DNA of 64,000 nt from UMGS1002 sp964570825 (GCA_964570825.1 CAZMZJ010000010.1:19447-83446); one strand, 5' to 3'. Positions 26,310 through 36,379 are shown, counted from the stretch's first letter. The notes: a model not told the origin generated them from the sequence alone. A program made the numbers and translations.

Positions 26310-28535
26310 TCAGCTCATGAACCCGCGCACGATGTCCTCGACTCCCGAGAGTCCGCGCAGCCTGTCTACGATCATATTATAGTGATCTATATTCCGGCAG
26401 CTGATTTTTATATTGATTATTGCCCTTGAGCTTCCGCGCTTCTGTGAATTGATTGAAAGGATCGGCACCTTCATGTCCGCAAGCGCCGCGGTGACGTCCG
26501 CGATGAGTCCGATGCGGTCTGAGATATAAAGCTGCAGTATAGCCTCGTACACGCTTGCTCCGGTATCGTTCTGGCTGCTGTCCCACCAGGCGTTCACCCA
26601 GCGGCCAGTGTCGCCGATTCTTTTCATACCCTCAATGACATTCGGACAATTCCGCTTGTGAATAGAAATGCCGAAGCCTTTAGTAATGAAGCCGATGACA
26701 TCATCTCCGGGCAGGGGGTTGCAGCATTTTGCAAATTTAACCATGCAGCCGGTTTCACCATCCACGATTATCCCGGTGTTTGACTTCATATTTTTAGGCT
26801 TTTCCGAAATCTGAACCTGCTCGACCTGAGTAATCGGCGCCGGCTCGGCCTCCGGCGATACTACGCGGTCGAATTCCTCATGCAGCCTTGCGGCGATCTT
26901 TGATATTGCCACGCCGCCGTAACCTAAGGCGTTATACAGGTCGTCGGGAGTCATGAACCCGGCGCGCTGCGCAACATTGTTTACAATTTCATTGCGCTGA
27001 GTTTCGTTGTACGGGCGGTTGAACTTGCGAAGCTCGGCGTCTATCATGCCGCGCCCGACGATTATATTGTCGGAGCGTTTTTCTTTCTTGAACCACTGGC
27101 GGATTTTTGATCTTGCCTCGCTTGTCTTGACTATTTTCAGCCAGTCGCGGCTCGGTCCTTTTGAAGTCGAGGACGTAAGGATCTCGACAATTTCTCCGTT
27201 CTGCGGCACTCTGTCAATCGGAACTATCATTCCGTTGATTTTTGCGCCTATCATTTTATTGCCGACCGCCGAGTGAATAGCGTAGGCAAAATCAATCACG
27301 GTTGATCCTGCAGGCAGTGCGATAAGGTCGCCCTTAGGCGTGAAAATATATGTTTCTTCCTGAAAGATATCCGTTTTAATAGCCTGAAGGAACTCATCCG
27401 GGTCGCGCGCGACATCTTCAGTTTCTATAAGACGGGCTATCCACTCGAGCTTTTTGTCTATCTCTTCCTTTGACTGTTCGCCGGATTTATATTTCCAGTG
27501 CGCCGCTATGCCGTATTCCGCGACGTGATGCATTTCCCATGTGCGTATCTGAACCTCGAAAGGTATTCCTTCGCGCCCGATGACAGTTGTGTGGAGCGAG
27601 CGGTACATATTCGCCTTCGGGGTGGAGATGTAATCCTTGAAGCGTCCGGGAATCGAGCTGAACATCTCGTGTATTATTCCGAGCACCGTGTAGCACTCGA
27701 GCTCGGTGTCCACGATGATGCGTATTGCGTAGAAATCGTAAATCTCGTCGAAGCTCTTGTTCTGGTTATACATTTTTTTATAAATGCTGTAAACCGATTT
27801 GACACGGCCTTCAAGCGCGAATTTAATATTATTCTCCACAAGCTTAGCTTCGATATGCTTTCTGACCGTATCGATGAGATCCCGGTTTTGCCCGTACTTT
27901 TTCTCAATGTCGTTCTTAACCTCAGCGTAGCCTATCGGGTCAAGGTAATAAAGTCCTCTGTCCTCAAGCTCCTGCTTGATTTTTTGCATACCGAGCCTGT
28001 GAGCCAGCGGCGCATAGACCTGCATTGTTTCCAGCGCCGTGACGCGGCGTTTGCTCTCTGGCTTTGCGTCAAGGGTTCTCATGTTGTGCAGCCGGTCGCA
28101 GAGCTTTATGAATATTACGCGGATATCCTTTGACATGGCGAAAAGCATTTTGCGGATGTTCTCGATATGCTCTTCTTCCTTGTCCTCGACCTGTATCGAA
28201 ACCAGCTTGGTGAGTCCGTCAACTATCATTGCGACATCCTTGCCGAACTGCTTTTCAATATCCTTAAGATTTGTTTTATCCGAGCAGTCCTCGACCGTGT
28301 CGTGAAGGAGCGCGGCACAGATAGAGTCAGTGTCAAGCTCCATTTCGGCAGCTATGTCCGCCACGGCTATAGGATGTGAGATGTAAGCCTCGCCGCTGTT
28401 TCTGAACTGCCCCTCATGCATTGTTCTCGCATAATCAAACGCCCGCTGAATTTTTTCGATATCGTATTTTTTTCCTGTTTTTTCAAGCCTTGCGAGCAGC
28501 TTGTCAATATTCAATTCAGGTGCTTCTTTTTCCAT
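26310..28535 (-). CDS. relA: Bifunctional (p)ppGpp synthetase/hydrolase RelA/SpoT
   Basis: A 741-residue Rel protein with the full domain set. These are an HD hydrolase (HPIAVADIAAEM, HDTVEDC, near 45-90), the synthetase (FDEIYDFYAIRIIV, YISTPKANMYRSLHTTV), TGS (DLIALPAGSTVIDFAYAIHSAVG) with a zinc-finger-like CCNPLPGDD, and a C-terminal ACT domain (DRIGLIADVTAAL). It makes and degrades the stringent-response alarmone at the ribosome. Start ATG 28535 with AGAGGGCAG. The usual rel-dtd gene pair is present. Confidence 0.96.
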   Translation of the reverse strand: MEKEAPELNIDKLLARLEKTGKKYDIEKIQRAFDYARTMHEGQFRNSGEAYISHPIAVADIAAEMELDTDSICAALLHDTVEDCSDKTNLKDIEKQFGKDVAMIVDGLTKLVSIQVEDKEEEHIENIRKMLFAMSKDIRVIFIKLCDRLHNMRTLDAKPESKRRVTALETMQVYAPLAHRLGMQKIKQELEDRGLYYLDPIGYAEVKNDIEKKYGQNRDLIDTVRKHIEAKLVENNIKFALEGRVKSVYSIYKKMYNQNKSFDEIYDFYAIRIIVDTELECYTVLGIIHEMFSSIPGRFKDYISTPKANMYRSLHTTVIGREGIPFEVQIRTWEMHHVAEYGIAAHWKYKSGEQSKEEIDKKLEWIARLIETEDVARDPDEFLQAIKTDIFQEETYIFTPKGDLIALPAGSTVIDFAYAIHSAVGNKMIGAKINGMIVPIDRVPQNGEIVEILTSSTSKGPSRDWLKIVKTSEARSKIRQWFKKEKRSDNIIVGRGMIDAELRKFNRPYNETQRNEIVNNVAQRAGFMTPDDLYNALGYGGVAISKIAARLHEEFDRVVSPEAEPAPITQVEQVQISEKPKNMKSNTGIIVDGETGCMVKFAKCCNPLPGDDVIGFITKGFGISIHKRNCPNVIEGMKRIGDTGRWVNAWWDSSQNDTGASVYEAILQLYISDRIGLIADVTAALADMKVPILSINSQKRGSSRAIINIKISCRNIDHYNMIVDRLRGLSGVEDIVRGFMS

Positions 28536-28659
28536 AGCGCTGCCCTCTGTTTATCTTTATCCTAATCTATCCTAATATTTGTCGTCTGTCGTCTTGTCCC
28601 TGCAATCTGTTTATCATCCCGCGGCAAAAGCAGTATGCGCCTTTTCAGACTGTGTTTGC

Positions 28660-28679
28660 AAAAACCGCCTGACGGTTTG
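28660..28679 (-). terminator. Short terminator after recJ
   Basis: In the leftward direction AAACCG (28673-28678 complement) pairs with CGGTTT (28662-28667 complement) around a five-base loop and is followed by a U run. The stem is only six pairs, so termination may be partial. Confidence 0.5.
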
Positions 28680-28689
28680 TTTTCCAATT

Positions 28690-30927
28690 TCAGTTTCCCG
28701 CATTATCCTTGAGTCCGCGGTTCCGGCATTGGATCCTTAGCTTTTTAAGTATCGAAGATTTTTCGATACTTGTTTTTGATTGGTTATACGAAATATCAAA
28801 GCAGAACAGCCCGTCGCCGACTTTTTCTATCGAACATATCTGGAGTTCACGGAATATTTTCAAAATGTACATAAGTTTGACATAATTTATGTCGCGCTGC
28901 GGTTCGTATGTCTTAAGAAGCGAAAGCATCATCCGGTCTGTAAGAGCATCTCGCCCCATCCTGAACTCACGTCTTAGCATCGTATATACGGCTGCAAAAT
29001 CGTCGCGGTCGGGTATAAAGTTTTCCTCGGCGTCAAATGCGGCTCCGCCCACAATCTCCTCGTAACGGCACTTCAGGCAGCGGTTGTCCTCTGTGCTGCG
29101 CCGTGAAATGCGTATATCCTGAACTATCATCTGAACGCTTTTCACATTCTGAAATTCGTTTATATCGACCGAAAACAGTATGTCTGCGCGCTCGCCCTCA
29201 TGCAGAGGAAAGCGCGACGCTGGCATATTGAAATACATCGCGCAGATTGAGCTTTCCCCGTCCGATACTATCAGCTTTGTATGCTTGCCGGAGCTCACAG
29301 GCAATACCCTTATCAGCATAACATCGTACGCAATAAACGTAGGCACCGGGTTTGTCACGCCGTACGGCTCAAGCAGATTCAGCTCCGAGGCAAACTTCAG
29401 CGTCAGATCCGGCAGATGCAGAACGCAGTCAGCCTCAAGATTGACCGCCATATCCTCGTCACGCAGGTTTTCTGCCGCGTATTCGTTAATCCTTTTCCTA
29501 AACTCCCCGACCTTTGAACGTTCGATCGTAAGCCCGGCAGCCAGTTCATGGCCGCCGTACTTGACAAGCAAATCAGAGCAGTAGTTTAGAGCCTCGACAA
29601 GATTCATCCCCTTAATGCTCCTTCCGGAGCCCTTGCCGGTATCGTCACCGCTTGAATATCCGCGTGTACTGCCGTCGAATGATATCAGCACAGACGGAAT
29701 GCCGTATTTTTCTGTTATGCGGGACGCTACAATGCCGATTATCCCCTGCTGCCAGCTGTCGTCCTCAAGCACAATAACCCTGTCTTTTTCAAAGTCAAAC
29801 TCGCGCTCGATTCTCTTATACACCTGCTCGGCAATCCTGTTCTCCTCAATCTGACGCTGCAAATTGATGTCGCACAGTTCGCGCGCCAGCTCCTGAGCTT
29901 CCTCCTCATTCTCGGCAAGGAGCAGCTTCACCGCCGTCGTGGCGCTTGAAATCCGCCCCGCGGCATTGATGCGCGGCGCTATCCCGTATCCTATAAAATT
30001 GGAGGTTATCTTTTTCTTCCTTGCTTTTGCCGGGCGGTCTGAACCCTGAGCGCACTGGCAGCTGCAGTTGGCCGAGGCATTTATAAGCGCTTCAAGGCCT
30101 TTGCGCTTCGTTTCGGATATCATTCTGATACCCAAAGATACTATCAGTCTGTTTTCATCAATTACCGGCATAACATCGGCGACTGTTCCGATTGCCACGA
30201 GGTCCGCGTACTCGTAGCTGATCCGGCGTACGGCGTCAATATCCGGTTCGCCTTTCTTCCGAGCTTCGGTTATTTCACAGGCGCACAGCACCTTGAACAC
30301 CACGCCGACTCCCGCAAGTTCCGCAAAAGGATAATTACAGTCAGGGCGATGCGGGTTTACGACCGCGCAGGCGGCTGGCAGTTCTGACCTGCACTCGTGA
30401 TGGTCGGTAACCACCATGTCAATCCCGAGTGACGAAGCGTAAGCAATCTCCTCGTTTGCCGTGATACCTGTGTCGACTGTTATTATCAGCTGAACGCCTT
30501 CATTTTTCAGATTGTCGAGCGCTCCGCACGAAAGCCCGTAACCCTCGCCGCTTCTGCTCGGTATGTAATAACCGACATTGGCTCCCTTTGACTTAAGGTA
30601 AAGCCACATCAGCGATACCGCTGTAACGCCATCGACGTCGTAATCACCGTATATGATTATTTTCTCATGCTTTTCAACAGCCGCCATTATCCGCTCGACG
30701 GCTTTTACAATATCCTTAAGCAAAAACGGGTCGTGAAGCACGCTCTCTTCGTTTTTAAGGAAGCTTTCCGCCTCCCCCTTCGTTTTATATCCGCGACTGT
30801 AAAGCAGCGCCGCGAGCGTTTCTGAGATCCCCAATCCGGCGGATATCTCTTTCACGGCGCAGTCTTTTTGCTCATCGCCCGGAACATAGCGTATGTTCCA
30901 TATCTTTTCCCTCTTCTTCGGTTCCAT
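28690..30927 (-). CDS. recJ: Single-stranded-DNA-specific exonuclease RecJ
   Basis: A 745-residue DHH-family nuclease. The frame opens at 30993, but ATG 30927 has CGGAG upstream. Motifs: YGDYDVDGVTA (motif I), VTDHHEC (DHH), NPHRPDCNYP and, in the DHHA1 part, GYSSGDDTGKGSGRS and GGHELAAG. It degrades single-stranded DNA 5' to 3' in repair and recombination. A 30-residue basic insertion (DRPAKARKKK) and a long C-terminal region of low conservation are present. Confidence 0.95.
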   Translation of the reverse strand: MEPKKREKIWNIRYVPGDEQKDCAVKEISAGLGISETLAALLYSRGYKTKGEAESFLKNEESVLHDPFLLKDIVKAVERIMAAVEKHEKIIIYGDYDVDGVTAVSLMWLYLKSKGANVGYYIPSRSGEGYGLSCGALDNLKNEGVQLIITVDTGITANEEIAYASSLGIDMVVTDHHECRSELPAACAVVNPHRPDCNYPFAELAGVGVVFKVLCACEITEARKKGEPDIDAVRRISYEYADLVAIGTVADVMPVIDENRLIVSLGIRMISETKRKGLEALINASANCSCQCAQGSDRPAKARKKKITSNFIGYGIAPRINAAGRISSATTAVKLLLAENEEEAQELARELCDINLQRQIEENRIAEQVYKRIEREFDFEKDRVIVLEDDSWQQGIIGIVASRITEKYGIPSVLISFDGSTRGYSSGDDTGKGSGRSIKGMNLVEALNYCSDLLVKYGGHELAAGLTIERSKVGEFRKRINEYAAENLRDEDMAVNLEADCVLHLPDLTLKFASELNLLEPYGVTNPVPTFIAYDVMLIRVLPVSSGKHTKLIVSDGESSICAMYFNMPASRFPLHEGERADILFSVDINEFQNVKSVQMIVQDIRISRRSTEDNRCLKCRYEEIVGGAAFDAEENFIPDRDDFAAVYTMLRREFRMGRDALTDRMMLSLLKTYEPQRDINYVKLMYILKIFRELQICSIEKVGDGLFCFDISYNQSKTSIEKSSILKKLRIQCRNRGLKDNAGN

Positions 30928-31079
30928 AACTATATTCTCCGTTCTGTCAGCGTACGCAAATGTCACCACGGCACAATCGCGTCCGTAAACCATACTTTAT
31001 TTCTTATTTTTAATCATCATATTCATCTAAGGCATCGACCGCATCTTGTTCAGATTATTATTATTGTCCTTAATTGTTT

Positions 31080-31556
31080 TTAACTATTTTTGTCCATATC
31101 GTCTTTACCGCCCGCATCCCCTCGGCTGATGACAGATACGATTTCGGCGTCACAGCGCTTCTCAACCACAAGCTTTGAGTACAGCCAGACTAAACCGAAG
31201 CACAACACGATTCCCGCCGCCGCAAAAATGCCTGCAAGCATCTGATCTGAAAAGACTCCGCTGCCTATCCACCATCCGAGAAGCGCAAAAAGTATAGGCA
31301 TGAGAAAAACGAGCCATGCGTATCCCAGCACTCTACCGGTGCCGGTGCTTATCGCTACAGTATCTCCGACACGCGCCCCGATTTTATTATATGCTTTTGT
31401 CGTGATTCTGCGGTCGGCTCCGGTCAGCGAACAGACGCTGCAGCCGCCGTCTTTGGTGCTCATATGGCATCCCTCGCAGGCTGACTTGCGGTCGTTTTCG
31501 ACCAGTGCGAACCGGCCGTCGGCAGATACAGAAATTACTTTTGCTTCGGTTATCAT
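31080..31556 (-). CDS. SoxR-reducing system RseC family protein
   Basis: A 158-residue protein; the frame opens at 31610 but ATG 31556 follows GGAAGGTGG. It has an N-terminal Cys motif (CEGCHMSTKDGGCSVC, residues about 28-43), then two membrane helices (YAWLVFLMPILFALLGWWIG, LAGIFAAAGIVLCFGLVWLY) and a charged tail. RseC-like proteins are linked to Rnf/SoxR reduction; in Clostridia they often occur alone and the function is unclear. Confidence 0.82.
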   Translation of the reverse strand: MITEAKVISVSADGRFALVENDRKSACEGCHMSTKDGGCSVCSLTGADRRITTKAYNKIGARVGDTVAISTGTGRVLGYAWLVFLMPILFALLGWWIGSGVFSDQMLAGIFAAAGIVLCFGLVWLYSKLVVEKRCDAEIVSVISRGDAGGKDDMDKNS

Positions 31557-31617
31557 TTTGCCACCTTCCAGATTACAATGCTTCAAGCGCGAAACGCAAA
31601 AATGAATCAAACGCGGC

Positions 31618-33225
31618 TTATCCGAGCGGCGCGTAATTCGCCATTATCGCCTGAGCGACTCTTATGCCGTCGACGGCGGAGCTTGTTATTCCGCCGGCAT
31701 AGCCGGCTCCTTCGCCGCACGGATAAACCAGCGGATGTCCCGGAGAGGTGAAACCGTCCCCTCGAATTATGCGCACCGGCGCCGAGGTCCGGGTTTCAAC
31801 TCCGGTCAGAACCGCGTGCGGCGCGTCAAAGCCCTTTATCCTGCGGCCGAATGCAGTCAGCCCCCGCCTTAAAGTTTCAGACACAAAACCGGGAAAAAGC
31901 CTGTCTATATCCGAAAGCCTTACATAACCCGACATATAAGACGGCATAACGCGCCCCGGCTCGTGCTCCGCCCTACCCGCCATAAAATCACCGACCGTTT
32001 CAACAGGAGCCATATATCCGCCTTTTCCGGCGCTGAAAGCCGCCCGCTCAACCATGCGCTGAAAGCCAATCGCACCTGCGACGCCGCCTTCATAGTCATC
32101 CACGCCGACGCTTACGGCTACGGCCGAATTTGCGTTTTTCCCGGCCCGTGCGTTATAGCTCATGCCGTTTACCACAAGTCCGCCCTCCTCGGTCGAAGCC
32201 GCGACCACTTCTCCGCCCGGGCACATGCAGAACGTATATACTCCGCGCCCGCCCCTTGTTTCGGACAGGGCATATTCCGCGGGACCGAGTCTCGGGTCTC
32301 CCGCATGAATCCCATACAAGGCCTCATCGATATCGCTCTGCAGGTGCTCTATGCGTACTCCAACCGAAAAAGGCTTCGGCTCTATCAAAAATCCCTTTGA
32401 AAGCAGCATAGAATACGTGTCGCGAGCGCTGTGGCCGGGAGCCAGAACAAGTACCCCAGCGGTAATATCCCCCTTAACGGTATTTATCTTGACAGCTCCG
32501 CCTGATTCGTCAAAGCTTACCATGCGGCAGCCGTATCTCACCGTTCCACCGAGCCGCTCGATGTCCGAAAGAAGGTTTGAGACCACAATCCGGAGAACGT
32601 CAGTCCCGACATGCGGCTTTGCCCTCGTGAGTATAGACTCGGGGGCGCCGTATTCATATAGCGTCTTCAGCACAAACGAGCATCTTTCGTCCGAAATACG
32701 GGTCACCAGCTTGCCGTCGGAAAATGTTCCGGCGCCGCCGGCGCCGAACTGGATGTTCGAGTCTGGATCAAGTTCATGTGTTGAATAAAATTTCCGAACA
32801 GCCTCAACCCGCCCCGCGATGTCTGCGCCCCGCTCAATAATAATCGGCGAGTATCCGTGCTTCGCAAGCAGCAGCCCGCAGAACATTCCCGCGGGGCCTG
32901 TCCCGACCACAAGCGGCCTTGCCGCAAGCTTTTCCTTCCCGTATGTTATGCGAAGTCCGGGTTCGCTGTGCTCGGTTGCGTTAAGCTCACACAGCTTAAT
33001 TTTGTCGATTATACCCTCAACGCCCGAAACAAGAACCGAACTGACGCTCCTGATGTCGTCCTTTTTCCGGGCGTCAAACGATTTTTTATAAAGCCGAAAA
33101 TGAAGCGGTGCGGTGTCAAATCCCGCGCGCTTCATTCTTCTTGCAGCCTCTCCGAGAATCTCGCCGTCGGCGGCATAATACGGAAGATTTATCCCGCTCA
33201 GCAATATTGTTTTTCCTTCAGCCAT
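31618..33225 (-). CDS. FAD-dependent oxidoreductase (COG2509 type)
   Basis: A 535-residue flavoprotein. After an 80-residue N-terminal domain comes the dinucleotide-binding loop VVGTGPAGMFCGLLLAKHG, then the QFGAGGAGTFSDGKLVTR, KPFSVGVRIEH, FCMCPGGEVVAAS and PCGEGAGYAGGITSSAVDG motifs of the uncharacterised FAD-dependent dehydrogenase group. The reaction is not known. Its ATG overlaps the cdaR stop codon (TGATG), so it is coupled to the cdaA-cdaR transcript. Confidence 0.85.
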   Translation of the reverse strand: MAEGKTILLSGINLPYYAADGEILGEAARRMKRAGFDTAPLHFRLYKKSFDARKKDDIRSVSSVLVSGVEGIIDKIKLCELNATEHSEPGLRITYGKEKLAARPLVVGTGPAGMFCGLLLAKHGYSPIIIERGADIAGRVEAVRKFYSTHELDPDSNIQFGAGGAGTFSDGKLVTRISDERCSFVLKTLYEYGAPESILTRAKPHVGTDVLRIVVSNLLSDIERLGGTVRYGCRMVSFDESGGAVKINTVKGDITAGVLVLAPGHSARDTYSMLLSKGFLIEPKPFSVGVRIEHLQSDIDEALYGIHAGDPRLGPAEYALSETRGGRGVYTFCMCPGGEVVAASTEEGGLVVNGMSYNARAGKNANSAVAVSVGVDDYEGGVAGAIGFQRMVERAAFSAGKGGYMAPVETVGDFMAGRAEHEPGRVMPSYMSGYVRLSDIDRLFPGFVSETLRRGLTAFGRRIKGFDAPHAVLTGVETRTSAPVRIIRGDGFTSPGHPLVYPCGEGAGYAGGITSSAVDGIRVAQAIMANYAPLG

Positions 33226-34469
33226 CAATACAGCCTTTCACTGTTAATTATGATGCCGTGTTCGGAATCTTCCCATACGACCCCGCTCGGCAGGCTGTCT
33301 ATCGAATTTATAACTGTAACAAACGGCACTCCCACAGCCATCATATCGCAATTTATAGTATATACCGTTACCTCATTTATGCCGCTCAATATCTGAGGAT
33401 CGCCGACTAAGGTTATTTCGGCAGGTGAAATTGAAGTATTGTAATTCAGGCCTATCCCGTTCGTGTATGCCACCTTTACAGGCACGGTTTTCCGTATGGT
33501 TACAGGCACTTTCACAATTATATTTGTTACGCTCATCTTCAGAGATGTGCTGTCAATGATCTGGTTGTATTCGTTATAGAGTGAAATGCTGCCGGAAAGA
33601 GTGAGGCTCGTCGTAATGACGCCGGTGTTGAAAACCGCCGCGGCGTACGATATCTTGTCAAGCACTGTTTTTGAACCGGTAACCGTAACATATTCGTAAT
33701 TCAGCTCCGGTATGCCGACAGTATACGAGGCATCCGACACGTAATTTAGTTTTACCTCAATTTTTATATTTACAGATGCGTCGATATCGATAGTTGCCGA
33801 CAGCGAGCTTGGCTCGACCAAAACAAGAGAGGAGTTTTTTGGCAGTTCAACCTTAACAGGAAGAGTGTAGCGCCCCGCTTCCGCAATGTCGCTCACATCT
33901 ACATAAGCGTTGATATCTCCCGCAGAAAGGCCGGCTATATCAGAACGTCTACCTTTGAGGGTTACAGTTACGACGTTGTCAAAGCCGCTGATTACCGACA
34001 TCCCTCTTTCATTCAAGCTTGAACTGCCTTCAATTACGACATTTACGTTGGCGATGCTTTTCTCGTAGCTCGTATCGTCGGTGTTCATCACATAAAGCCA
34101 TATTGTAAATGAGCACAGCAAGCAAACAAACATGGCCCATTTGTCGATTCTTGAAAGGTTGCGTTCGCTAAACCATTCCTTAAGGCCCACCCATGTATTT
34201 TTAATTATTTTAAGAATTTTTTTGAATATATTAGATATTTTTGCCGTTAACGGACGGATTTTTCCGTTTTGATTGCCGCAGCCGGAATTATTCATGTCAT
34301 TGCCGGAACCGCATCTGTTGTTTTCCCTGTTTTTTTCGCTCATCATGCCCGCATCCGCCGAAGCGTCAGACAGTTTAACCGGATTCCCGCCGGCAGCGTC
34401 AGAAGGCGAACGGCTGCCGTTTTCAGTCTGGGAATTATTAAGGTCGCCCAAAGGATTCCTTGTTTCCAT
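33225..34469 (-). CDS. cdaR: YbbR-domain protein CdaR
   Basis: A 414-residue protein. The first 95 residues are polar, rich in Asn/Ser/Gly, and cytoplasmic; one membrane helix follows (KWAMFVCLLCSFTIWLYVM), then three to four extracellular YbbR repeats, each ending in motifs like VTVTLKGRRSDIAGL, VTVTGSKTVLDKI and ITLVGDPQILSGI. CdaR binds and tunes the diadenylate cyclase CdaA. The cdaA-cdaR order is conserved in Firmicutes. The long low-complexity cytoplasmic arm is longer than usual. Confidence 0.9.
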   Translation of the reverse strand: METRNPLGDLNNSQTENGSRSPSDAAGGNPVKLSDASADAGMMSEKNRENNRCGSGNDMNNSGCGNQNGKIRPLTAKISNIFKKILKIIKNTWVGLKEWFSERNLSRIDKWAMFVCLLCSFTIWLYVMNTDDTSYEKSIANVNVVIEGSSSLNERGMSVISGFDNVVTVTLKGRRSDIAGLSAGDINAYVDVSDIAEAGRYTLPVKVELPKNSSLVLVEPSSLSATIDIDASVNIKIEVKLNYVSDASYTVGIPELNYEYVTVTGSKTVLDKISYAAAVFNTGVITTSLTLSGSISLYNEYNQIIDSTSLKMSVTNIIVKVPVTIRKTVPVKVAYTNGIGLNYNTSISPAEITLVGDPQILSGINEVTVYTINCDMMAVGVPFVTVINSIDSLPSGVVWEDSEHGIIINSERLY

Positions 34470-34489
34470 ATTATCCTTGTTTCTCCTTC

Positions 34490-34517
34490 ATCTGTCATTT
34501 GTCATCTGTGATCTGTC
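34490..34517. repeat. Four tandem heptamers between cdaA and cdaR
   Basis: ATCTGTC, ATTTGTC, ATCTGTG and ATCTGTC follow each other without a gap, starting just past the cdaA stop codon. On the transcript they read as a C-poor purine-rich tract directly ahead of the cdaR ribosome binding site (GAAGGAG). A similar tract lies at 28578-28598. Confidence 0.7.
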
Positions 34518-34520
34518 GTG

Positions 34521-35402
34521 CTAACCGGTTGCCTGACCGGCGCGGCCGTTTTTCTTTGGCGCATGCTGCCCGCTGTGGGCAACAAGACGCAAAAGTTCCT
34601 GCTTGAGCGTGTTATAATTATAATTTCTGTATATCCGGCCTTCGTATGCAATGGAAATTATACCTGATTCCTCAGAAACCACCACGGCTACGGCGTCGCT
34701 CTGTTCGCTGATCCCGACCGCCGCCCTGTGACGTGTGCCGAGACTGTTATCAATATTTTCGCTTGACGACAGGGGAAGCACGCATCCCGCCGCATAAATC
34801 TGCATATTGCGGATTATCACTGCTCCGTCATGAAAAGGCGCCTTGTTGAAAAAAATGCTCTGCAGCAGCCTTGACGATAGTTTAGCCTCAATTATGTTTG
34901 AAGGCTTTATGAATTCCCCGAGCTTTACCGAACGCTCGATGATAATCAGCGCTCCGGTCTTGTACAGCGACATATCGCACACGGCCTCGCAGATGGAATC
35001 TATTCCTGCGTTCATGACCGCCATGTCACGCGTTTCTATCATGCTGATGTTTCTAAGGCCTGACAAAGGGGTATTGCCGACCTTCTCAAGCGCCGCCCTC
35101 AGCTCCGGCTGAAAAACAATGATGATAGCCAGAATACCGACCTGGTAGAAATTCTGAAGGACGAAATTGATTGCATGCATCTGAAAAACAGTGCTGAGAA
35201 CAAGAAAAGCAATTATAAGCACAAGCCCCGCCATGAGGCGTCCTGCGCGGCGATTCTTGATAAAGCGGTAGACGGCGTATAAAAACAACGCGAGAATAAC
35301 GATATCAAGGATGTCTACAAACCTGATATCCATTACCGGATATATTATATATTGCCATATTTTATCCCACAGAGTGGCAAATAAATTCTCCGCCTTAAGC
35401 AT
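34521..35402 (-). CDS. cdaA: Diadenylate cyclase CdaA
   Basis: A 293-residue membrane enzyme. Three N-terminal helices (about 28-95) precede the DAC domain with the catalytic DGA (192-194) and RHR (224-226) motifs. It makes c-di-AMP from two ATP; the product controls potassium and osmolyte uptake. The frame opens at 35420, but ATG 35402 has GGAG in front and the upstream ATG has none. The gene is preceded by a good promoter. Confidence 0.94.
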   Translation of the reverse strand: MLKAENLFATLWDKIWQYIIYPVMDIRFVDILDIVILALFLYAVYRFIKNRRAGRLMAGLVLIIAFLVLSTVFQMHAINFVLQNFYQVGILAIIIVFQPELRAALEKVGNTPLSGLRNISMIETRDMAVMNAGIDSICEAVCDMSLYKTGALIIIERSVKLGEFIKPSNIIEAKLSSRLLQSIFFNKAPFHDGAVIIRNMQIYAAGCVLPLSSSENIDNSLGTRHRAAVGISEQSDAVAVVVSEESGIISIAYEGRIYRNYNYNTLKQELLRLVAHSGQHAPKKNGRAGQATG

Positions 35403-35467
35403 TGTCTCCAGACCTTTCATGTGAGTTTATATTTTCTAAAAATCATATGTGCCAATGTATATTATTT

Positions 35468-35496
35468 ATTATAACATAAAACATTATAAATTTCAA
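35468..35496 (-). promoter_or_regulatory. SigA-type promoter for cdaA-cdaR
   Basis: On the minus strand, TTGAAA (35491-35496), 17-bp spacer, TATAAT (35468-35473). The leader is about 60 nt. The gap between cdaA and the next divergent gene (35403-35689) is strongly AT-rich. Confidence 0.72.
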
Positions 35497-35689
35497 ACAA
35501 AAACATATATTGTTAACCGTTTGTTTATAAAGTGTTCAGAAATTTTTACCATTTGGGAGTCATTGTCCATTTCCAACTAATTTTTATTCAAAAATATTGA
35601 AAAAATATATAGATTGAAACTTTTATCCGAGCGCAATTTGTGCTATAATGATATATTATACGATGCCAAAGCGTCAGAAGGAGGCAGAC

Positions 35690-36379
35690 TTGAACGCACA
35701 TATCGGTACTCTTGCCCGCAACATCATTGTTTGCGGCCATTTCGGAAGCGGGAAAACCAACGTTTCTGTCGGTCTTGCGCTCGGCCTCGGACGCGGCAGC
35801 GGGGCGCTCGTCGATCTTGACATCATAAACCCGTACTTTCGCGCGGCGGATGCCGCACCGCTTATGAAAGACGCCGGGATAGATTGTCTTGTTCCCCGGT
35901 ACGCAAACACAAATGTCGATATTCCGTCGCTCGGCGGCGAGATTTATTCGGTCTTTGCAAAAGAAGAAAGCAACCCGGAGTTCCGCGCTGTATTCGATGT
36001 CGGCGGCGACAGCGGGGCGGCGGCTCTCGGACGGTTCCGCGAATATTTTTTCCGCTTCGGATATTCGATGATTTTTGTCGTCAGCATGTACAGGCCTCTG
36101 ACAGCAGACCCGGAATCGGCAGTTGCCGACCTGCGGGAGATCGAAGCCATCTCAAGGCTCACCGCCACGCATATAATAAACAATTCAAACATCGGGAAGG
36201 AAACGACTGCCGCAGATATCGCAGCATCAATTGATTATGCGAAAAAAATTTCCGAACTAACCGGTCTTCCGCTGCTGTGCACCACCCTCCACAACAGGGA
36301 ATTTTGCGATTCGCTGTCGCGCGAATATCCCGGACTTGACTTTTTGCCCATACCCGATTCAACGCGCCGCTTGTTTTGA
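35690..36379 (+). CDS. P-loop ATP-binding protein upstream of the VOR/KOR operon
   Basis: A 229-residue protein starting at TTG 35690 behind AAGGAGG; the longer frame from ATG 35648 overlaps a TATAAT (35644-35649) and is less likely. Walker A is VCGHFGSGKTNVSVGLALGL, followed by LVDLDIINPYFRAAD and FDVGGDSGAAALGRF (Walker B-like), resembling MinD/CooC-type ATPases. I do not know its role. It lies 26 bp before the ferredoxin gene of a 2-oxoacid oxidoreductase, so a role in maturing or regulating that iron-sulfur complex is plausible but only inferred. Confidence 0.75.
   Translation: MNAHIGTLARNIIVCGHFGSGKTNVSVGLALGLGRGSGALVDLDIINPYFRAADAAPLMKDAGIDCLVPRYANTNVDIPSLGGEIYSVFAKEESNPEFRAVFDVGGDSGAAALGRFREYFFRFGYSMIFVVSMYRPLTADPESAVADLREIEAISRLTATHIINNSNIGKETTAADIAASIDYAKKISELTGLPLLCTTLHNREFCDSLSREYPGLDFLPIPDSTRRLF

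Noticed and set aside
35644..35689. Longer N-terminus for the P-loop ATPase from ATG 35648
   Set aside because: That ATG overlaps a TATAAT box, and the TTG at 35690 has an AAGGAGG at the right distance.
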